Positions 17,540-26,506 of a stretch of 64,000 bases of DNA are shown here, piece by piece (position 1 is the first letter of the stretch; the number at the start of each line of letters is the position of its first letter). Under the pieces are notes generated by a model that was given only the letters and a program-made list of their open reading frames with translations, searched no databases and was not told the DNA's origin. The position numbers and the translations under genes are program-made. The stretch comes from Aeolococcus sp035552595 (lineage in GTDB: Bacteria > Chloroflexota > Dormibacteria > Aeolococcales > Aeolococcaceae): positions 16,205-80,204 of the forward strand of contig DASZKZ010000035.1 in NCBI GenBank assembly GCA_035552595.1, read 5' to 3'.

Positions 17540-18082
17540 ATGCCTGCACCACGCGACCGGAAGCGATCCGGCGAGCACAAGCCGGCGCGGGTGGCCAAGA
17601 AGGGACCCGGCCGCCCGGTTCGTGCCGCCGCACATGGCTTCCCCGCGGTGACCGACGCCGACTTCACCCTGGAGTCGCCTCGTGCATTCCGGGTGCCGGC
17701 CGAATACCGCCCCGAGTCCACGGCGGGGTTGCGCAGGGAGCTCATCGACCTCCGCGCCGAGGTCCACCGCCTGGCAGCCGAGATCGACAAGCTCTGGGCG
17801 CGCGAGCGCGGTCGCGCCGCCACGCCAGGACGTACCGCACGCAGCATCGCCGGCAAGCCCGTCCGTACCGGGACCCGGGCGTCGCGTCCGGCGGGTGGAA
17901 GCGCGCCTGCCGGTGCCGGTCGGGCCGGCCCCAAGGGCGGAGGCGCGGCGGGGAGGACGGCTGCCGGCCGCGGTACGGGAGGGCCCAAGCGATCCCCCGG
18001 CGCCAAGCGTGGCCCGGGGTGGGCCAAGCCCAAGAGCCGGCCACGGCGGTCGGGGACCACTCCCCGGCGGAAGGGCCGCTGA
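17540..18082 (+). CDS. Highly basic low-complexity protein, unknown
   Basis: This 180-residue protein is dominated by Arg, Lys, Gly, Ala and Pro. An N-terminal basic stretch leads to a short predicted helix (about residues 55-80, LRRELIDLRAEVHRLAAEID), and then to a long disordered tail ending in RSGTTPRRKGR. The charge suggests nucleic-acid binding, as in histone-like tails, but no domain is recognised. The ATG has a good Shine-Dalgarno sequence (AGGGGAG, 8-nt spacing), which argues for a real gene. No function is assigned. Confidence 0.65.
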   Translation: MPAPRDRKRSGEHKPARVAKKGPGRPVRAAAHGFPAVTDADFTLESPRAFRVPAEYRPESTAGLRRELIDLRAEVHRLAAEIDKLWARERGRAATPGRTARSIAGKPVRTGTRASRPAGGSAPAGAGRAGPKGGGAAGRTAAGRGTGGPKRSPGAKRGPGWAKPKSRPRRSGTTPRRKGR

Positions 18083-18092
18083 CGAAGACAGC

Positions 18093-18098
18093 TATCCT
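18093..18098 (+). promoter_or_regulatory. Putative -10 box TATCCT, leaderless promoter of the 88-residue ORF
   Basis: TATCCT is followed by 7 nt and then GTG at 18106, with no ribosome binding site between. Confidence 0.35.
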
Positions 18099-18105
18099 CC
18101 CTGAC

Positions 18106-18372
18106 GTGGCAGAGCACGTCCGCGTTCGCAAGGTCTCTACCCGGGAGGGCAGGCCCGAGATGCTCGACGACGGTCACGTCGTGGAAGGCGACGAACTGCA
18201 GTCGCCGACCCCTGGAATGCCCTACAGCGTGCGGCGCAGCGTGGTCGAGCACGAGGACGCCCCCGACGTCTTCATGACCTCTCCCATCCGGGCGGTGATC
18301 ACCGACAACGCGGGCACCATCACGCTGCTGACCGACAACTCGCGCTACGCCGTCGAGGTGATCGGCCGCTGA
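18106..18372 (+). CDS. Small conserved-looking protein, unknown
   Basis: This 88-residue soluble protein has alternating polar and hydrophobic segments and ends in VITDNAGTITLLTDNSRYAVEVIGR, which looks like two or three beta strands. The GTG start is favoured because TATCCT lies 7 nt upstream. A longer in-frame version from 18019 would overlap the preceding gene. No family is recognised. The gene sits between the basic protein and the HTH protein on the same strand. Confidence 0.55.
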   Translation: MAEHVRVRKVSTREGRPEMLDDGHVVEGDELQSPTPGMPYSVRRSVVEHEDAPDVFMTSPIRAVITDNAGTITLLTDNSRYAVEVIGR

Positions 18373-18406
18373 TGACCCCGACTCCGGCGGCCGGGATCAC
18401 CTACCC

Positions 18407-19657
18407 TTGGAGCTTGCCGCCGAATCGCCACGTGGTGCCGTCCCATTGAGCGAACACGTCAGAGACGACGAACCCTACCTCCTCGTGGAGGAGGTGGCTG
18501 AACGCCTCGGCCTTCCTCTCTCGGTCCTCCTGCACCGGGTCGAGGCTGGCGACATCCCCGCCCAGCGCATCGAGAGCGAGGAGGGGGTCCACTATGCGCT
18601 GCGGCTCGGCGATCTCGGCATCGAGCTGGACGACCAGGGCCTCCGCTCGTCGGCCATCGGCGACGACGGCGGGGACAGCTTCGAGGGGAGCACGGGCGAG
18701 GAGGCCCTGGACGAGGAGAGCACCCTCTCCTCCGTCTTCTCCCGGGACGACACCACCCCCAGCGTCGCCCACGCCATCGTGTCCGCCTTCAACAGCGGGC
18801 CGGAGCCGCTGCCGCGCCAGCGGCTTGGCAGCCTCAACGTCACGGGCCGGCGCGTCGACGATGAGGACGTGGCCGTCGGCGTCGAAGCGGCCTCTGACCG
18901 CCAGTGGTCAGATCCCGACGCCCTCGAACCCGTCCGCGAGACCGAGCTGCCACGGCCGGCGTGGTCGGGGCGACCGCGGGAGCCGCAGGAGGCACCCAGC
19001 TGGCTGACCCCGCGCTCAGCCGCGGCCGAGGTGGTTGCGAATGACCCCGTCGATGACCCCATCGATGGGTCGCAGGGCGCTGCGGAGGTCGCAGACGCCG
19101 GCGCCCTGGACGTGGCCGAGACAGCTGGCGTGAGCTCGATCGACGACGACCCCGTCCCGCCGCCGGCTCACCCCAGCCTGCACGCTGAGAGAGACGGGGT
19201 CCACCTCGACGAGGAGGGCACGGTCGCCCAGCTGGCGATGCCCCCGCCGCCCTCGCCGTCCGCGCAGGTGGGCATCCTGGGCGCCGCGTCGCCGGGTCCT
19301 CACGGCGATCTGGCGTCGATGTCCCTGGACGCACGCGAGCTGGTCGCGGGCCTCCTCGACCGGTGGGAGCGCACGCTCGAGCAGCGCATCTACACCGAGC
19401 AGCGGCAGCGCTTTCAAACCGAGCTGGTCGCCAGGCAGAACATGGTCAAGCAGCTGCAGATGGAGCTGCACTCGGCGCGTGCCGAGCACGCCGCGGCGCA
19501 GGCGGAGAAGGACCGCGTCCTGGCCGAGAAGGAGCGCGAGCTCGCCGACCGGGAGCGTGACCTCGCCGAGAGCCGCAGGCTCGCCCAGGAGGCGGAGCGG
19601 GTGGCCGTCCCCGCCGCGTCCCACCGTCGCCGCTGGTTCTGGAATCGCGACGACTGA
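18407..19657 (+). CDS. HTH (MerR/excisionase-like) protein with C-terminal coiled coil
   Basis: This protein of up to 416 residues begins with a small helix-turn-helix resembling the excisionase/MerR fold (EPYLLVEEVAERLGLPLSVLLHRVEAGDIPAQ, then a wing with YALRLGDLGIEL). A long acidic, Pro/Ala-rich region of about 220 residues follows. Then comes a strongly heptad-like coiled coil rich in Glu/Arg/Gln (about residues 300-400) and a basic tail (SHRRRWFWNRDD). The start could be TTG 18407 or TTG 18446; neither has a good Shine-Dalgarno sequence. It may be a DNA-associated structural or segregation protein, but the function is unknown. Confidence 0.65.
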   Translation: MELAAESPRGAVPLSEHVRDDEPYLLVEEVAERLGLPLSVLLHRVEAGDIPAQRIESEEGVHYALRLGDLGIELDDQGLRSSAIGDDGGDSFEGSTGEEALDEESTLSSVFSRDDTTPSVAHAIVSAFNSGPEPLPRQRLGSLNVTGRRVDDEDVAVGVEAASDRQWSDPDALEPVRETELPRPAWSGRPREPQEAPSWLTPRSAAAEVVANDPVDDPIDGSQGAAEVADAGALDVAETAGVSSIDDDPVPPPAHPSLHAERDGVHLDEEGTVAQLAMPPPPSPSAQVGILGAASPGPHGDLASMSLDARELVAGLLDRWERTLEQRIYTEQRQRFQTELVARQNMVKQLQMELHSARAEHAAAQAEKDRVLAEKERELADRERDLAESRRLAQEAERVAVPAASHRRRWFWNRDD

Positions 19658-19676
19658 CAGCTCGCCGAGTGGATCC

Positions 19677-21113
19677 GTGGCCGCAGCCGCGCCTCCTGCG
19701 GGCGCGCGCTACTCGAGCCCGGCCGGCCGCTGGATCATCGCGGCCACGGTGCTCGGGTCCGGTGTGGCCTTCCTGGACTCGACGGTCGTCAACGTCGCCC
19801 TGCCCACCATCGCGCGCGACCTCCACACCGGTCTCACCGACCTGCAGTGGATCTCGGATGCCTATCTGCTCACCCTGGGCGCGCTGATCATCCTGGGCGG
19901 CTCGCTCGGCGACCGCTTCGGACGGCGCTGGATCTTCGTGCTCGGACTGACTGCTTTCACAGCGGCCTCGGTGATCTGCGGGCTCGCGCCCAACACCCTG
20001 GTGTTGATCGTGGCTCGCGCCCTTCAGGGTATTGGCGGAGCGCTCCTCGTCCCCGGCAGCCTGGCCATCATCTCGGCCAGCTTCGCCGCTCAGGACCGCG
20101 CCCGCGCCGTCGGGCTCTGGTCCGGATTGAGCGGGGTGAGCGTCGCCGTCGGTCCTTTCTTCGGCGGATGGCTGGTCGACTCGGTGTCGTGGCGGGCCAT
20201 CTTCTTCATCAATGTTCCGCTGTCGGCGGCCGCGGTGGCCATCGCCGTGCGGCATGTCCCCGAGACCCGCGACGACACCGCCACGGGCCGCCCCGACTTT
20301 GTCGGCGCCGCCGTCATCTCGCTGGGACTTGCCGGCGTCGTCTACGCGCTCATCGAGGGACCGAGCAACGGGTGGTCTGCGGCCGCGCTCTCAGCCGGCA
20401 TCGTCGGTGCCTTGCTGCTGCTGGCCTTTCCCTTCACCGAGCTGCGGGTGCGCTCCCCCATGGTGCCGCTGAGGATCTTTGCCTCCCGGCAGTTCAGCGG
20501 CGCCAACCTGACCACGTTCGCGGTGTACGCGGCTCTGTCGGTGACCGCTTTCCTGCTGATCCTCCACCTCCAGCAGGACCTCCACTACTCCGCGCTGGGT
20601 GCGGGCACGGCGTTCCTGCCCGCCAGCGTCCTGCTCATCCTCTTCTCCTCCCGGGCCGGGGCGTTGGCCCAGCGCATCGGTCCGCGGGTGCCGATGACGG
20701 TCGGTCCGCTGCTGGCCGCCGTGGGTCTGATCATGCTGTCCGGCATCCAGCCTGGGGACAGCTACCTGGCGGCGGTGCTCCCGGGCGTGCTGGTGTTCGG
20801 CGCCGGTCTGACCGTGATCGTCGCCCCCCTCACCGCAGCCGTGATGGCGGCGGTGGAACCGCACCACCTCGGGGTGGGGTCGGCGATCAACAATGCCACC
20901 GCCCGCATCGGCGGGATGCTCGCCGTGGCCGTGGTGCCCGCGCTGGCCGGACTGACCGGAGCGTCAACGCACCTGGCCGGCGTGTCGCTGACCAACGGTT
21001 TCACAGCCTCCATGCGTATCAGCGCGGCGATGCTCGTTGCCGGCGGGCTGATCGCGGCGATCTCCATCCGGCGCATCGCTCCCGTCACACCGGCGACGGC
21101 CGCCACGGCATAA
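19677..21113 (+). CDS. MFS transporter, DHA2 (EmrB/QacA, 14-helix) family
   Basis: This 478-residue drug:proton antiporter-type exporter carries the DHA2 signature. Motif C-like LDSTVVNVALPTIARDL lies at about residues 34-50, the loop 2-3 motif is GGSLGDRFGRRWIFVLGL, and ARALQGIGGALLVPGSLA follows. Around fourteen hydrophobic helices can be counted. The GTG at 19677 was chosen because it precedes a short polar leader and the first helix; the frame remains open upstream but overlaps the previous gene. The substrate is unknown. Confidence 0.9.
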   Translation: MAAAAPPAGARYSSPAGRWIIAATVLGSGVAFLDSTVVNVALPTIARDLHTGLTDLQWISDAYLLTLGALIILGGSLGDRFGRRWIFVLGLTAFTAASVICGLAPNTLVLIVARALQGIGGALLVPGSLAIISASFAAQDRARAVGLWSGLSGVSVAVGPFFGGWLVDSVSWRAIFFINVPLSAAAVAIAVRHVPETRDDTATGRPDFVGAAVISLGLAGVVYALIEGPSNGWSAAALSAGIVGALLLLAFPFTELRVRSPMVPLRIFASRQFSGANLTTFAVYAALSVTAFLLILHLQQDLHYSALGAGTAFLPASVLLILFSSRAGALAQRIGPRVPMTVGPLLAAVGLIMLSGIQPGDSYLAAVLPGVLVFGAGLTVIVAPLTAAVMAAVEPHHLGVGSAINNATARIGGMLAVAVVPALAGLTGASTHLAGVSLTNGFTASMRISAAMLVAGGLIAAISIRRIAPVTPATAATA

Positions 21114-21153
21114 CGGCGGGGGGCGCCCCGGCCGGCCCGTGCGAGAGGCGGCC

Positions 21154-21159
21154 TACCAT
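21154..21159 (+). promoter_or_regulatory. Putative -10 box TACCAT, leaderless promoter of dnaG
   Basis: TACCAT is followed by 6 nt and the dnaG ATG at 21166. Confidence 0.35.
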
Positions 21160-21165
21160 CCCGTC

Positions 21166-23007
21166 ATGGCACGTGACGCGGTCGCCGAGATCAAGGCTCG
21201 CCTCGACATCGTCGACGTGGTGGGCGGCTACGTCACCCTCCAGCGCGCGGGACGGGGCCATCGCGCCCTCTGCCCCTTCCACTCCGAGAAGACCCCCTCC
21301 TTCAACGTCAGCCAGGATCGTCAGGCCTGGTACTGCTTCGGGTGCCAGGAGGGCGGCGACATGTTCACCTTCGTCGAGAAGGTCGAGCACACCGACTTCC
21401 GTGCCGCCCTCGAGCTCCTCGCCGAGAAGGCCGGCGTCGAGCTCGAGGCCGCGGCACAGAGCGGGGAGCGGCGGGGGGCCTCGCGGCGGCGCAAGCGCAT
21501 CCTCGAGCTCAACGCCCGGGCGGCCGCTTTCTTCGAGCACGTCCTCTGGTCGAGCCCGGCCGGGGGCGACGGGCGCGGGCTCCTGGAGGCGCGAGCGGTC
21601 ACGGAGACGCGAGCCCGGACCTTCGGCGTGGGCTTCGCGCCGGCCGGGGGCGGTGGGGAGGATGCACTCTCGCGCTATCTCACCGACCGCGCCACGGCGA
21701 CCGCGGACGAGATCGTCGACGCCGGGCTGGCCCATCACGCCCGCGGCGGCCGGCTCCGCGATCGCTTCCGCCATCGCCTCGTCTTCCCCATCCGCGATGA
21801 GCGCGGCGAGGTCATCGCCTTCGGGGCGCGGGCGCTGGGTGACGACGTCCCCAAGTACCTCAACTCCCCCGAGACCTCGGTCTATCACAAGGGGAGCGCG
21901 CTCTTCGGCCTCGATCTCGCGCGCGTCGCCATGCACGACCGGAGGATCGCTGTGATCGTCGAGGGGTACTTCGACGTCATGGCCGCGCACCTCGCAGGGG
22001 TTGCCAACACGGTGGCCAGCAGCGGTACGGCACTGACCCGCGAACAGGCCAAGGTGATCTCGCGCCACGCCGACAGCGTGGTGCTCTGCTTCGACGCCGA
22101 CGAGGCGGGGCGAGCAGCCACCTCGCGGGCCGTGGACGTGGTCGCCGGCGAGGGTCTGCCGGCCCGCATCTGCCTTCTGCCGGAGGGATGCAAGGACCCC
22201 GACGAGCTGGTCCGCGCCGACCCCGGCGCGTTCGCGGCGGTGGTGGAGGGGGCGCCGCCCGAATGGCAGGTGCTGCTCGACCGCGCTCTGGGCGGCGACG
22301 AGGGCGGCAGCATCGACGCCCGGCGAGCGGCCGCGGAGCGCGCCGTCGCGCTGCTGACGCGCATCCCGGAGGCCACGGCCCGCGAGCTCTACGTGCAGCA
22401 GGCGGCGCGCCGCCTCAACCTCACCGCGGCGACACTCGCCTCGGACGTGGTCACGCGCAGGGGCCGCCCGGCCACGGGGCGGCCCCTGCGCGTGACCACG
22501 GCGCCGCCGGTGAGCGCCTCACCGGCCGCGGTGCCCGGGCCGCCGCTGCCACCGGCGGCCGCGTGGGATGGCTATCTGGCCACTCTCTGCGTGCACCGTC
22601 CCGAGATCGCCAGGCGGATCACCGGAGAGTTCGAGCTCGACATCGCCGCCATCCAGCACCCCCTGGCGCGGCGGATGGTCCAGATCGCCCTGGAGACCCC
22701 CGCCGGAGAATCGTTCCCACTCACCGCACTGGCTCCCCACGAGCGCGACTTCGCCGCCGGCCTGCTGGTGCGGACGGTGCCGGAGCTGCTCAGCGAGAGC
22801 CGCGTCGGCGACCTCGACACCGCCCTCGCGGACTGTGTCCGGCTGGTCGCCGAGGCGCAGCGGGTCACCGAGATCTCCGAGGTGGTCCGGCGCATGGCCG
22901 CCGCCAAAGAGCGCGGCGACGACACCGAGGTGGGTGTTCTGGCTGCGCGGTTGCGCCAGCTCGCCACCGCCTCTCCGCGACTGCGCCGCAGTGCGGGGAC
23001 CGGCTGA
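21166..23007 (+). CDS. dnaG: DNA primase
   Basis: DnaG lays RNA primers at the replication fork. The 613 residues show the CHC2 zinc finger (CPFHSEKTPSF...WYCFGCQEGGD, about residues 38-68), the catalytic core, and a TOPRIM domain with VEGYFDVMAAH and CFDADEAGRAA. The C-terminal helicase-interaction part is Pro/Ala-rich at about 430-465 and then helical. The ATG at 21166 gives the usual start (ARDAVAEIKARLDIVDVVGGYV). The gene is followed by the principal sigma factor, the common dnaG-rpoD order. Confidence 0.97.
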   Translation: MARDAVAEIKARLDIVDVVGGYVTLQRAGRGHRALCPFHSEKTPSFNVSQDRQAWYCFGCQEGGDMFTFVEKVEHTDFRAALELLAEKAGVELEAAAQSGERRGASRRRKRILELNARAAAFFEHVLWSSPAGGDGRGLLEARAVTETRARTFGVGFAPAGGGGEDALSRYLTDRATATADEIVDAGLAHHARGGRLRDRFRHRLVFPIRDERGEVIAFGARALGDDVPKYLNSPETSVYHKGSALFGLDLARVAMHDRRIAVIVEGYFDVMAAHLAGVANTVASSGTALTREQAKVISRHADSVVLCFDADEAGRAATSRAVDVVAGEGLPARICLLPEGCKDPDELVRADPGAFAAVVEGAPPEWQVLLDRALGGDEGGSIDARRAAAERAVALLTRIPEATARELYVQQAARRLNLTAATLASDVVTRRGRPATGRPLRVTTAPPVSASPAAVPGPPLPPAAAWDGYLATLCVHRPEIARRITGEFELDIAAIQHPLARRMVQIALETPAGESFPLTALAPHERDFAAGLLVRTVPELLSESRVGDLDTALADCVRLVAEAQRVTEISEVVRRMAAAKERGDDTEVGVLAARLRQLATASPRLRRSAGTG

Positions 23008-23119
23008 GCGGAACGGCTCTGACCGCCGGGTCGTAGCGGATCCACCGATGTTTGCGTTGAATGAAGGTGAGGAACCCTGAGCTAGCTGTGGATGAACTGT
23101 TGGGACCGGAGGAGGGGAC

Positions 23120-24208
23120 GTGACGATTGCTGCGGCCCCCGACCAGCTCATCTCCGTGGCTGAATCGCTGATCGTGCGCGGCAAGGAGCAGGGCTTTCTC
23201 ACCCCTGACGACATCCTCGCCTCCTTTCCGGAGATCGAGGCTGAACCGGATCACCTGGAGCGGATCTTCGGCGCGTTCACTGACGTGGGAATCGCGGTCA
23301 GCGACGGTGATCGTGATTTCGACACCGTCGAAGAGATCGACGACGACACCATCGCCAAGGCTGAGGCGGCCGATTCGGTGTCCTTCGACGACCCGGTGCG
23401 CATGTACCTCCGCGAGATCGGCCGCGTCGAGCTCCTCAAAGCCGAGCAGGAGGTGCACTACGCCAAGCTCATCGAGCAGGGCGACCTCGCCGCCAAAGAC
23501 GCGCTCACCGAGGCCAACCTGCGCCTGGTGGTGTCCATCGCCAAGAAGTACATCGGCCGCGGCATGTCCTTTCTCGACCTCATCCAGGAGGGCAACCTCG
23601 GGCTCATCCGCGCCGTTGAGAAGTTCGACTATCACCGCGGTTTCAAGTTCTCCACCTACGCGACCTGGTGGATCCGGCAGGCGATCACGCGCGCCATCGC
23701 CGACCAGGGGCGCACCATCCGCGTTCCTGTCCACATGGTCGAGGCCATCAACAAGCTGATCCGGGTATCGCGCCGCCTCCTCCAGGAGCTGGGCCGGGAT
23801 CCCACCGACGACGAGATCGCCGAGGAGCTGGGCCTCGATCCCGAGCGCGTCCGCGAGATCCGCAAGATCTCGCGGGATCCCGTGTCGCTGGAGACACCGG
23901 TCGGCGATGAGGAGGACGCGCACCTCGGCGATTTCGTCGAGGACAAGGACGCGGAGACCCCACCGGACGCGGCGTCGACGGCGATCCTGCACAGCGAGAT
24001 GGAGGGCATCCTCGACACGCTCACCCCCCGTGAGCGCCGGGTTCTGCAGCTGCGATTTGGATTGACCGACGGTCACCAGCGCACTCTCGAAGAGGTGGGC
24101 AAGCGCTTCGGCGTCACCAGGGAGCGCATCCGCCAGATCGAGGCCAAGGCCCTGCGCAAGCTGCGCCATCCCTCGCGCAGCCAGAAGCTCCGCGAGTTCC
24201 TCGAATAG
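23120..24208 (+). CDS. sigA: Principal RNA polymerase sigma factor (sigma-70)
   Basis: This 362-residue primary sigma factor contains region 1.1-like sequence at the N-terminus and region 1.2 (DDPVRMYLREIGRVELL). Region 2 has GNLGLIRAVEKFDYHRGFKFSTYATWWIRQAI (given in two overlapping parts by position, about residues 145-195). Region 3 follows, and region 4.2 is TLEEVGKRFGVTRERIRQIE. The GTG start follows a strong Shine-Dalgarno sequence (GGAGGAGGGG at 23108-23117). A ten-codon ORF (23048-23080) lies in the leader. This sigma factor would read the TANNNT -10 boxes seen across the window. Confidence 0.97.
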   Translation: MTIAAAPDQLISVAESLIVRGKEQGFLTPDDILASFPEIEAEPDHLERIFGAFTDVGIAVSDGDRDFDTVEEIDDDTIAKAEAADSVSFDDPVRMYLREIGRVELLKAEQEVHYAKLIEQGDLAAKDALTEANLRLVVSIAKKYIGRGMSFLDLIQEGNLGLIRAVEKFDYHRGFKFSTYATWWIRQAITRAIADQGRTIRVPVHMVEAINKLIRVSRRLLQELGRDPTDDEIAEELGLDPERVREIRKISRDPVSLETPVGDEEDAHLGDFVEDKDAETPPDAASTAILHSEMEGILDTLTPRERRVLQLRFGLTDGHQRTLEEVGKRFGVTRERIRQIEAKALRKLRHPSRSQKLREFLE

Positions 24209-24241
24209 GTCAGGTCGCGGTTCGCTCGAACGTCCGCTCCG

Positions 24242-24247
24242 TATACT
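24242..24247 (+). promoter_or_regulatory. Putative -10 box TATACT of tRNA-Asn
   Basis: TATACT lies 47 nt upstream of the tRNA 5' end, leaving room for a 5' leader removed by RNase P. Confidence 0.45.
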
Positions 24248-24294
24248 GCGGGCGTAGCTGACGATCGATCCCACTCGAAAATACCCCACGTTAT

Positions 24295-24369
24295 TCCGGG
24301 TTAGCTCAGCGGTAGAGCAGGCGGCTGTTAACCGCAAGGTCACTGGTTCGAATCCAGTACCCGGAGCCA
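24295..24369 (+). tRNA. tRNA-Asn (anticodon GTT), CCA encoded
   Basis: Cloverleaf: acceptor TCCGGGT/ACCCGGA, D arm TAGCTCAGCGGTAGAGCA, anticodon stem GCGG/CCGC with loop CTGTTAA, T loop TTCGAAT, discriminator G, then genomic CCA (24367-24369). The anticodon is GTT. Confidence 0.97.
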
Positions 24370-24398
24370 TCACCACTTTCAGAGGGGACGACACCATC

Positions 24399-25418
24399 AT
24401 GGCCGACAACACAGCACACGTTCCAGCAAGGCCAGACCTCCAACCGACCGAGGACCAGGCGGCCGCGCCCACCACCGATACAACCATCCCGCCCGAGGCG
24501 ACCCCCCAGCGCGTCGCGGATGGCGAGGAGCTCACCGGGCACACCGACATCGAGCCCTCCGCCGTCGATGTGATCGGCCGCGCCGATGCCCCGGTGGCAC
24601 GCCTCGGTGAGGACCAGCCGGCACCCGCTCTGGTGGGCGCCGTATCCGGCGGGCGAGGCGACGAGACCCGGTTCTCAGAGACCACGGCCTCTCCCTTCAC
24701 CCCTCGAGGGACCACCATTCCCAAGGCCGGCGGCGACTACCCCGTCTGGTCCTTCCGTGATGCCCCCGGCCGCCCGGAGCCGGCCGCGCCCCCCCCGGCC
24801 GACCGGCACCAGGCCGAGCTGCCTTTTCCAACCTCCACCGAGCTGGCCGCGCCCGCGCCACGGTCGCAGCCCACGTTCGGGCCGGTGGGACGGTCTCGGC
24901 CGGCGCCGCTGGTGCCGCTTCTTGCGGTTCTGAGCCTCGGCCTCTACGCGGTGGTCTGGCACCACCGGGTCAATCGTGAGCTCGAGGAGTTCGACCCCAA
25001 GCTGCACGCCCGCCCGCTCCGCAGCACGTTCGCGGTGGCGATCCCCTGGCTGGTGGGCTTGCTGGCGACCCTCGCCGGGGCGGCCTTTCTGGTCGCCGGC
25101 CGTCTCTCGGTGCACATCCCCCTGGCGTCCCAGGTCAGCACCGCCAAGGCGCTCTACCTGCTCGCCGGTCTCGCGGTGGTCCCCTACCTGACGCTGCTGG
25201 TGCCGTTCAGCGTGGTGGCGGTGGTGATGAGCCTCGAGCGGCTGCGCTGCGTCGAGGAGCACGTTGGCACGACCACCGACTGCCAGGTGCGCCCGGTGGG
25301 CAGCTCACTTCTCCTCGCCATCCCGGTGGTCGGCGGGCTGGCGCTCCTGGTGCGTGAGCAGCGCAGGCTCAACACCATCTGGGGCGCCATGGCAGCGGTG
25401 GAGCGGTTCTCGCGCTGA
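24399..25418 (+). CDS. Membrane protein with long disordered N-terminus, DUF4234-like C-terminus
   Basis: This 339-residue protein has about 165 N-terminal residues that are Pro/Ala/Thr-rich and disordered. A membrane domain with about four helices follows (LVPLLAVLSLGLYAVVWHHR, FAVAIPWLVGLLATLAGAA, LYLLAGLAVVPYLTLLVPF, SLLLAIPVVGGLALLV). The segment LSLGLYAVVWHHRVNRELEEFDP resembles the start of DUF4234 proteins. The ATG has an upstream GAGGGG. It is directly downstream of tRNA-Asn and may share its transcript. The function is unknown. Confidence 0.75.
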   Translation: MADNTAHVPARPDLQPTEDQAAAPTTDTTIPPEATPQRVADGEELTGHTDIEPSAVDVIGRADAPVARLGEDQPAPALVGAVSGGRGDETRFSETTASPFTPRGTTIPKAGGDYPVWSFRDAPGRPEPAAPPPADRHQAELPFPTSTELAAPAPRSQPTFGPVGRSRPAPLVPLLAVLSLGLYAVVWHHRVNRELEEFDPKLHARPLRSTFAVAIPWLVGLLATLAGAAFLVAGRLSVHIPLASQVSTAKALYLLAGLAVVPYLTLLVPFSVVAVVMSLERLRCVEEHVGTTTDCQVRPVGSSLLLAIPVVGGLALLVREQRRLNTIWGAMAAVERFSR

Positions 25419-25507
25419 GCACTGCCGATCCGCCGCCGCCACCACCGCCCCCGCCGTCGCAGCAGACGGATGACGGGCTGCCGCGCCCTGCGTCCCCACG
25501 GCGGGGG

Positions 25508-25777
25508 ATGCGCAGGCGCCGCAGCGCGATCAGCACCCCGGCGTTCGTCGATCGCATGGACGTGGCGGATGACGCCGCGGGGCGGGTGGCCATCTTCGCG
25601 GCGGACGAGGCCTCCGAGGGCTTCGAGCCGGCGCCGCGCGCGCCGGTCACGGCCGGGACAGCAGGTGGTCCCGGCCAGCGCCTCGGTGACCTCCTGGACA
25701 GCTCCTTCGGTCCGGCGCTCATCGCCGTCGGTCTGGTGGTCGTTCTCGTCGTGGGCCTACTGCTGAGCCGCCACTGA
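25508..25777 (+). CDS. Small single-pass membrane protein, unknown
   Basis: This 89-residue protein has a basic N-terminus (MRRRRSAIS), a polar middle, and one C-terminal transmembrane helix (FGPALIAVGLVVVLVVGLLLSRH), i.e. tail-anchored topology. The ATG follows GGGGG. In-frame sequence upstream encodes a run of prolines back to the previous stop but has no ATG/GTG/TTG start. No family is recognised. It may be co-transcribed with the preceding membrane protein. Confidence 0.55.
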   Translation: MRRRRSAISTPAFVDRMDVADDAAGRVAIFAADEASEGFEPAPRAPVTAGTAGGPGQRLGDLLDSSFGPALIAVGLVVVLVVGLLLSRH

Positions 25778-25802
25778 GCTTCGTCGCCGACCCTCGTGGT
25801 AC

Positions 25803-25823
25803 CACACATCTGTGTGATACACT
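25803..25823 (+). promoter_or_regulatory. Palindromic operator-like site overlapping the radC -10 box
   Basis: CACACA-TC-TGTGTG (25803-25816) is a perfect inverted repeat. A second one, GTGT-GAT-ACAC (25812-25822), overlaps it and the -10 box TACACT (25818-25823). The radC ATG follows 7 nt later. A repressor bound here would occlude the promoter. Confidence 0.4.
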
Positions 25824-25830
25824 GACGAGT

Positions 25831-26481
25831 ATGAGAGGGCGTCTGTGGGCGGCATCGGACCGATCGCTCTGCGGGCGCACGGACGCCGAGCTGATCGCCC
25901 AGGTCCTGGGTGGATCCACACCCTCGCCAGGCACCCTGGAATGTGCCACAAGGGTGGCGGCGGTGCCCATGTGGGAGCGTCGCATGCTGGGATCGGCCGG
26001 CCTGGTGAGCGAGCACGGCGTCGCTCCGGAGCGTGCCCGCCGCCTGGCGGCACTCTGGGAGCTGGCGGAGCGGTGGCTGGCGGACGATCGCCCCACCATC
26101 ACGTCTCCTCGCGAGGCTGTCCTGCTCCTCGGCGGGTTGCGCTCTGCTGCGCAGGAACAGGTGTGGGTGGTCCTGCTCGATGCGCGCCACCGTCCCATCG
26201 CACTCGAGGCTGTGGCGGTGGGGAGCGTCAACAGCTCGCGGCTGACCCCGCGTGACGTGCTCGCGCCCGCCCTGCGCGCGGGGTCATCGGCCCTCGTCGT
26301 GGCCCACAACCACCCGTCCGGCGACGCCTCGCCCTCGCGGGCGGACCGCGTCGTCACCGAGGCGCTGCGCGCGGCGGCGCAGCTGGTGGGCCTCCCGCTC
26401 CTCGATCACATCATCGTCACCGCTCACGGCCACCACTCTTTCCGCGAGGTGGAGGGGTGGGACATCGCGGCCGCGGCATGA
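25831..26481 (+). CDS. radC: RadC-family JAB/MPN protein
   Basis: This 216-residue member of the RadC (DUF2466) family has an N-terminal helical region with partial helix-hairpin-helix character and a C-terminal JAB metalloprotease-like domain. The metal site is visible as the HNHPSGDASPSRAD motif. An upstream conserved Glu region lies around ALEAVAVGSVNSS, and LLDHIIVTAHGHHSF follows. The name implies DNA repair, but the biochemical role of RadC is unproven. The start is ATG, 7 nt after TACACT. Confidence 0.92.
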   Translation: MRGRLWAASDRSLCGRTDAELIAQVLGGSTPSPGTLECATRVAAVPMWERRMLGSAGLVSEHGVAPERARRLAALWELAERWLADDRPTITSPREAVLLLGGLRSAAQEQVWVVLLDARHRPIALEAVAVGSVNSSRLTPRDVLAPALRAGSSALVVAHNHPSGDASPSRADRVVTEALRAAAQLVGLPLLDHIIVTAHGHHSFREVEGWDIAAAA

Positions 26482-26506
26482 CCGTCCCGCCGACCATCGA
26501 GACGGG

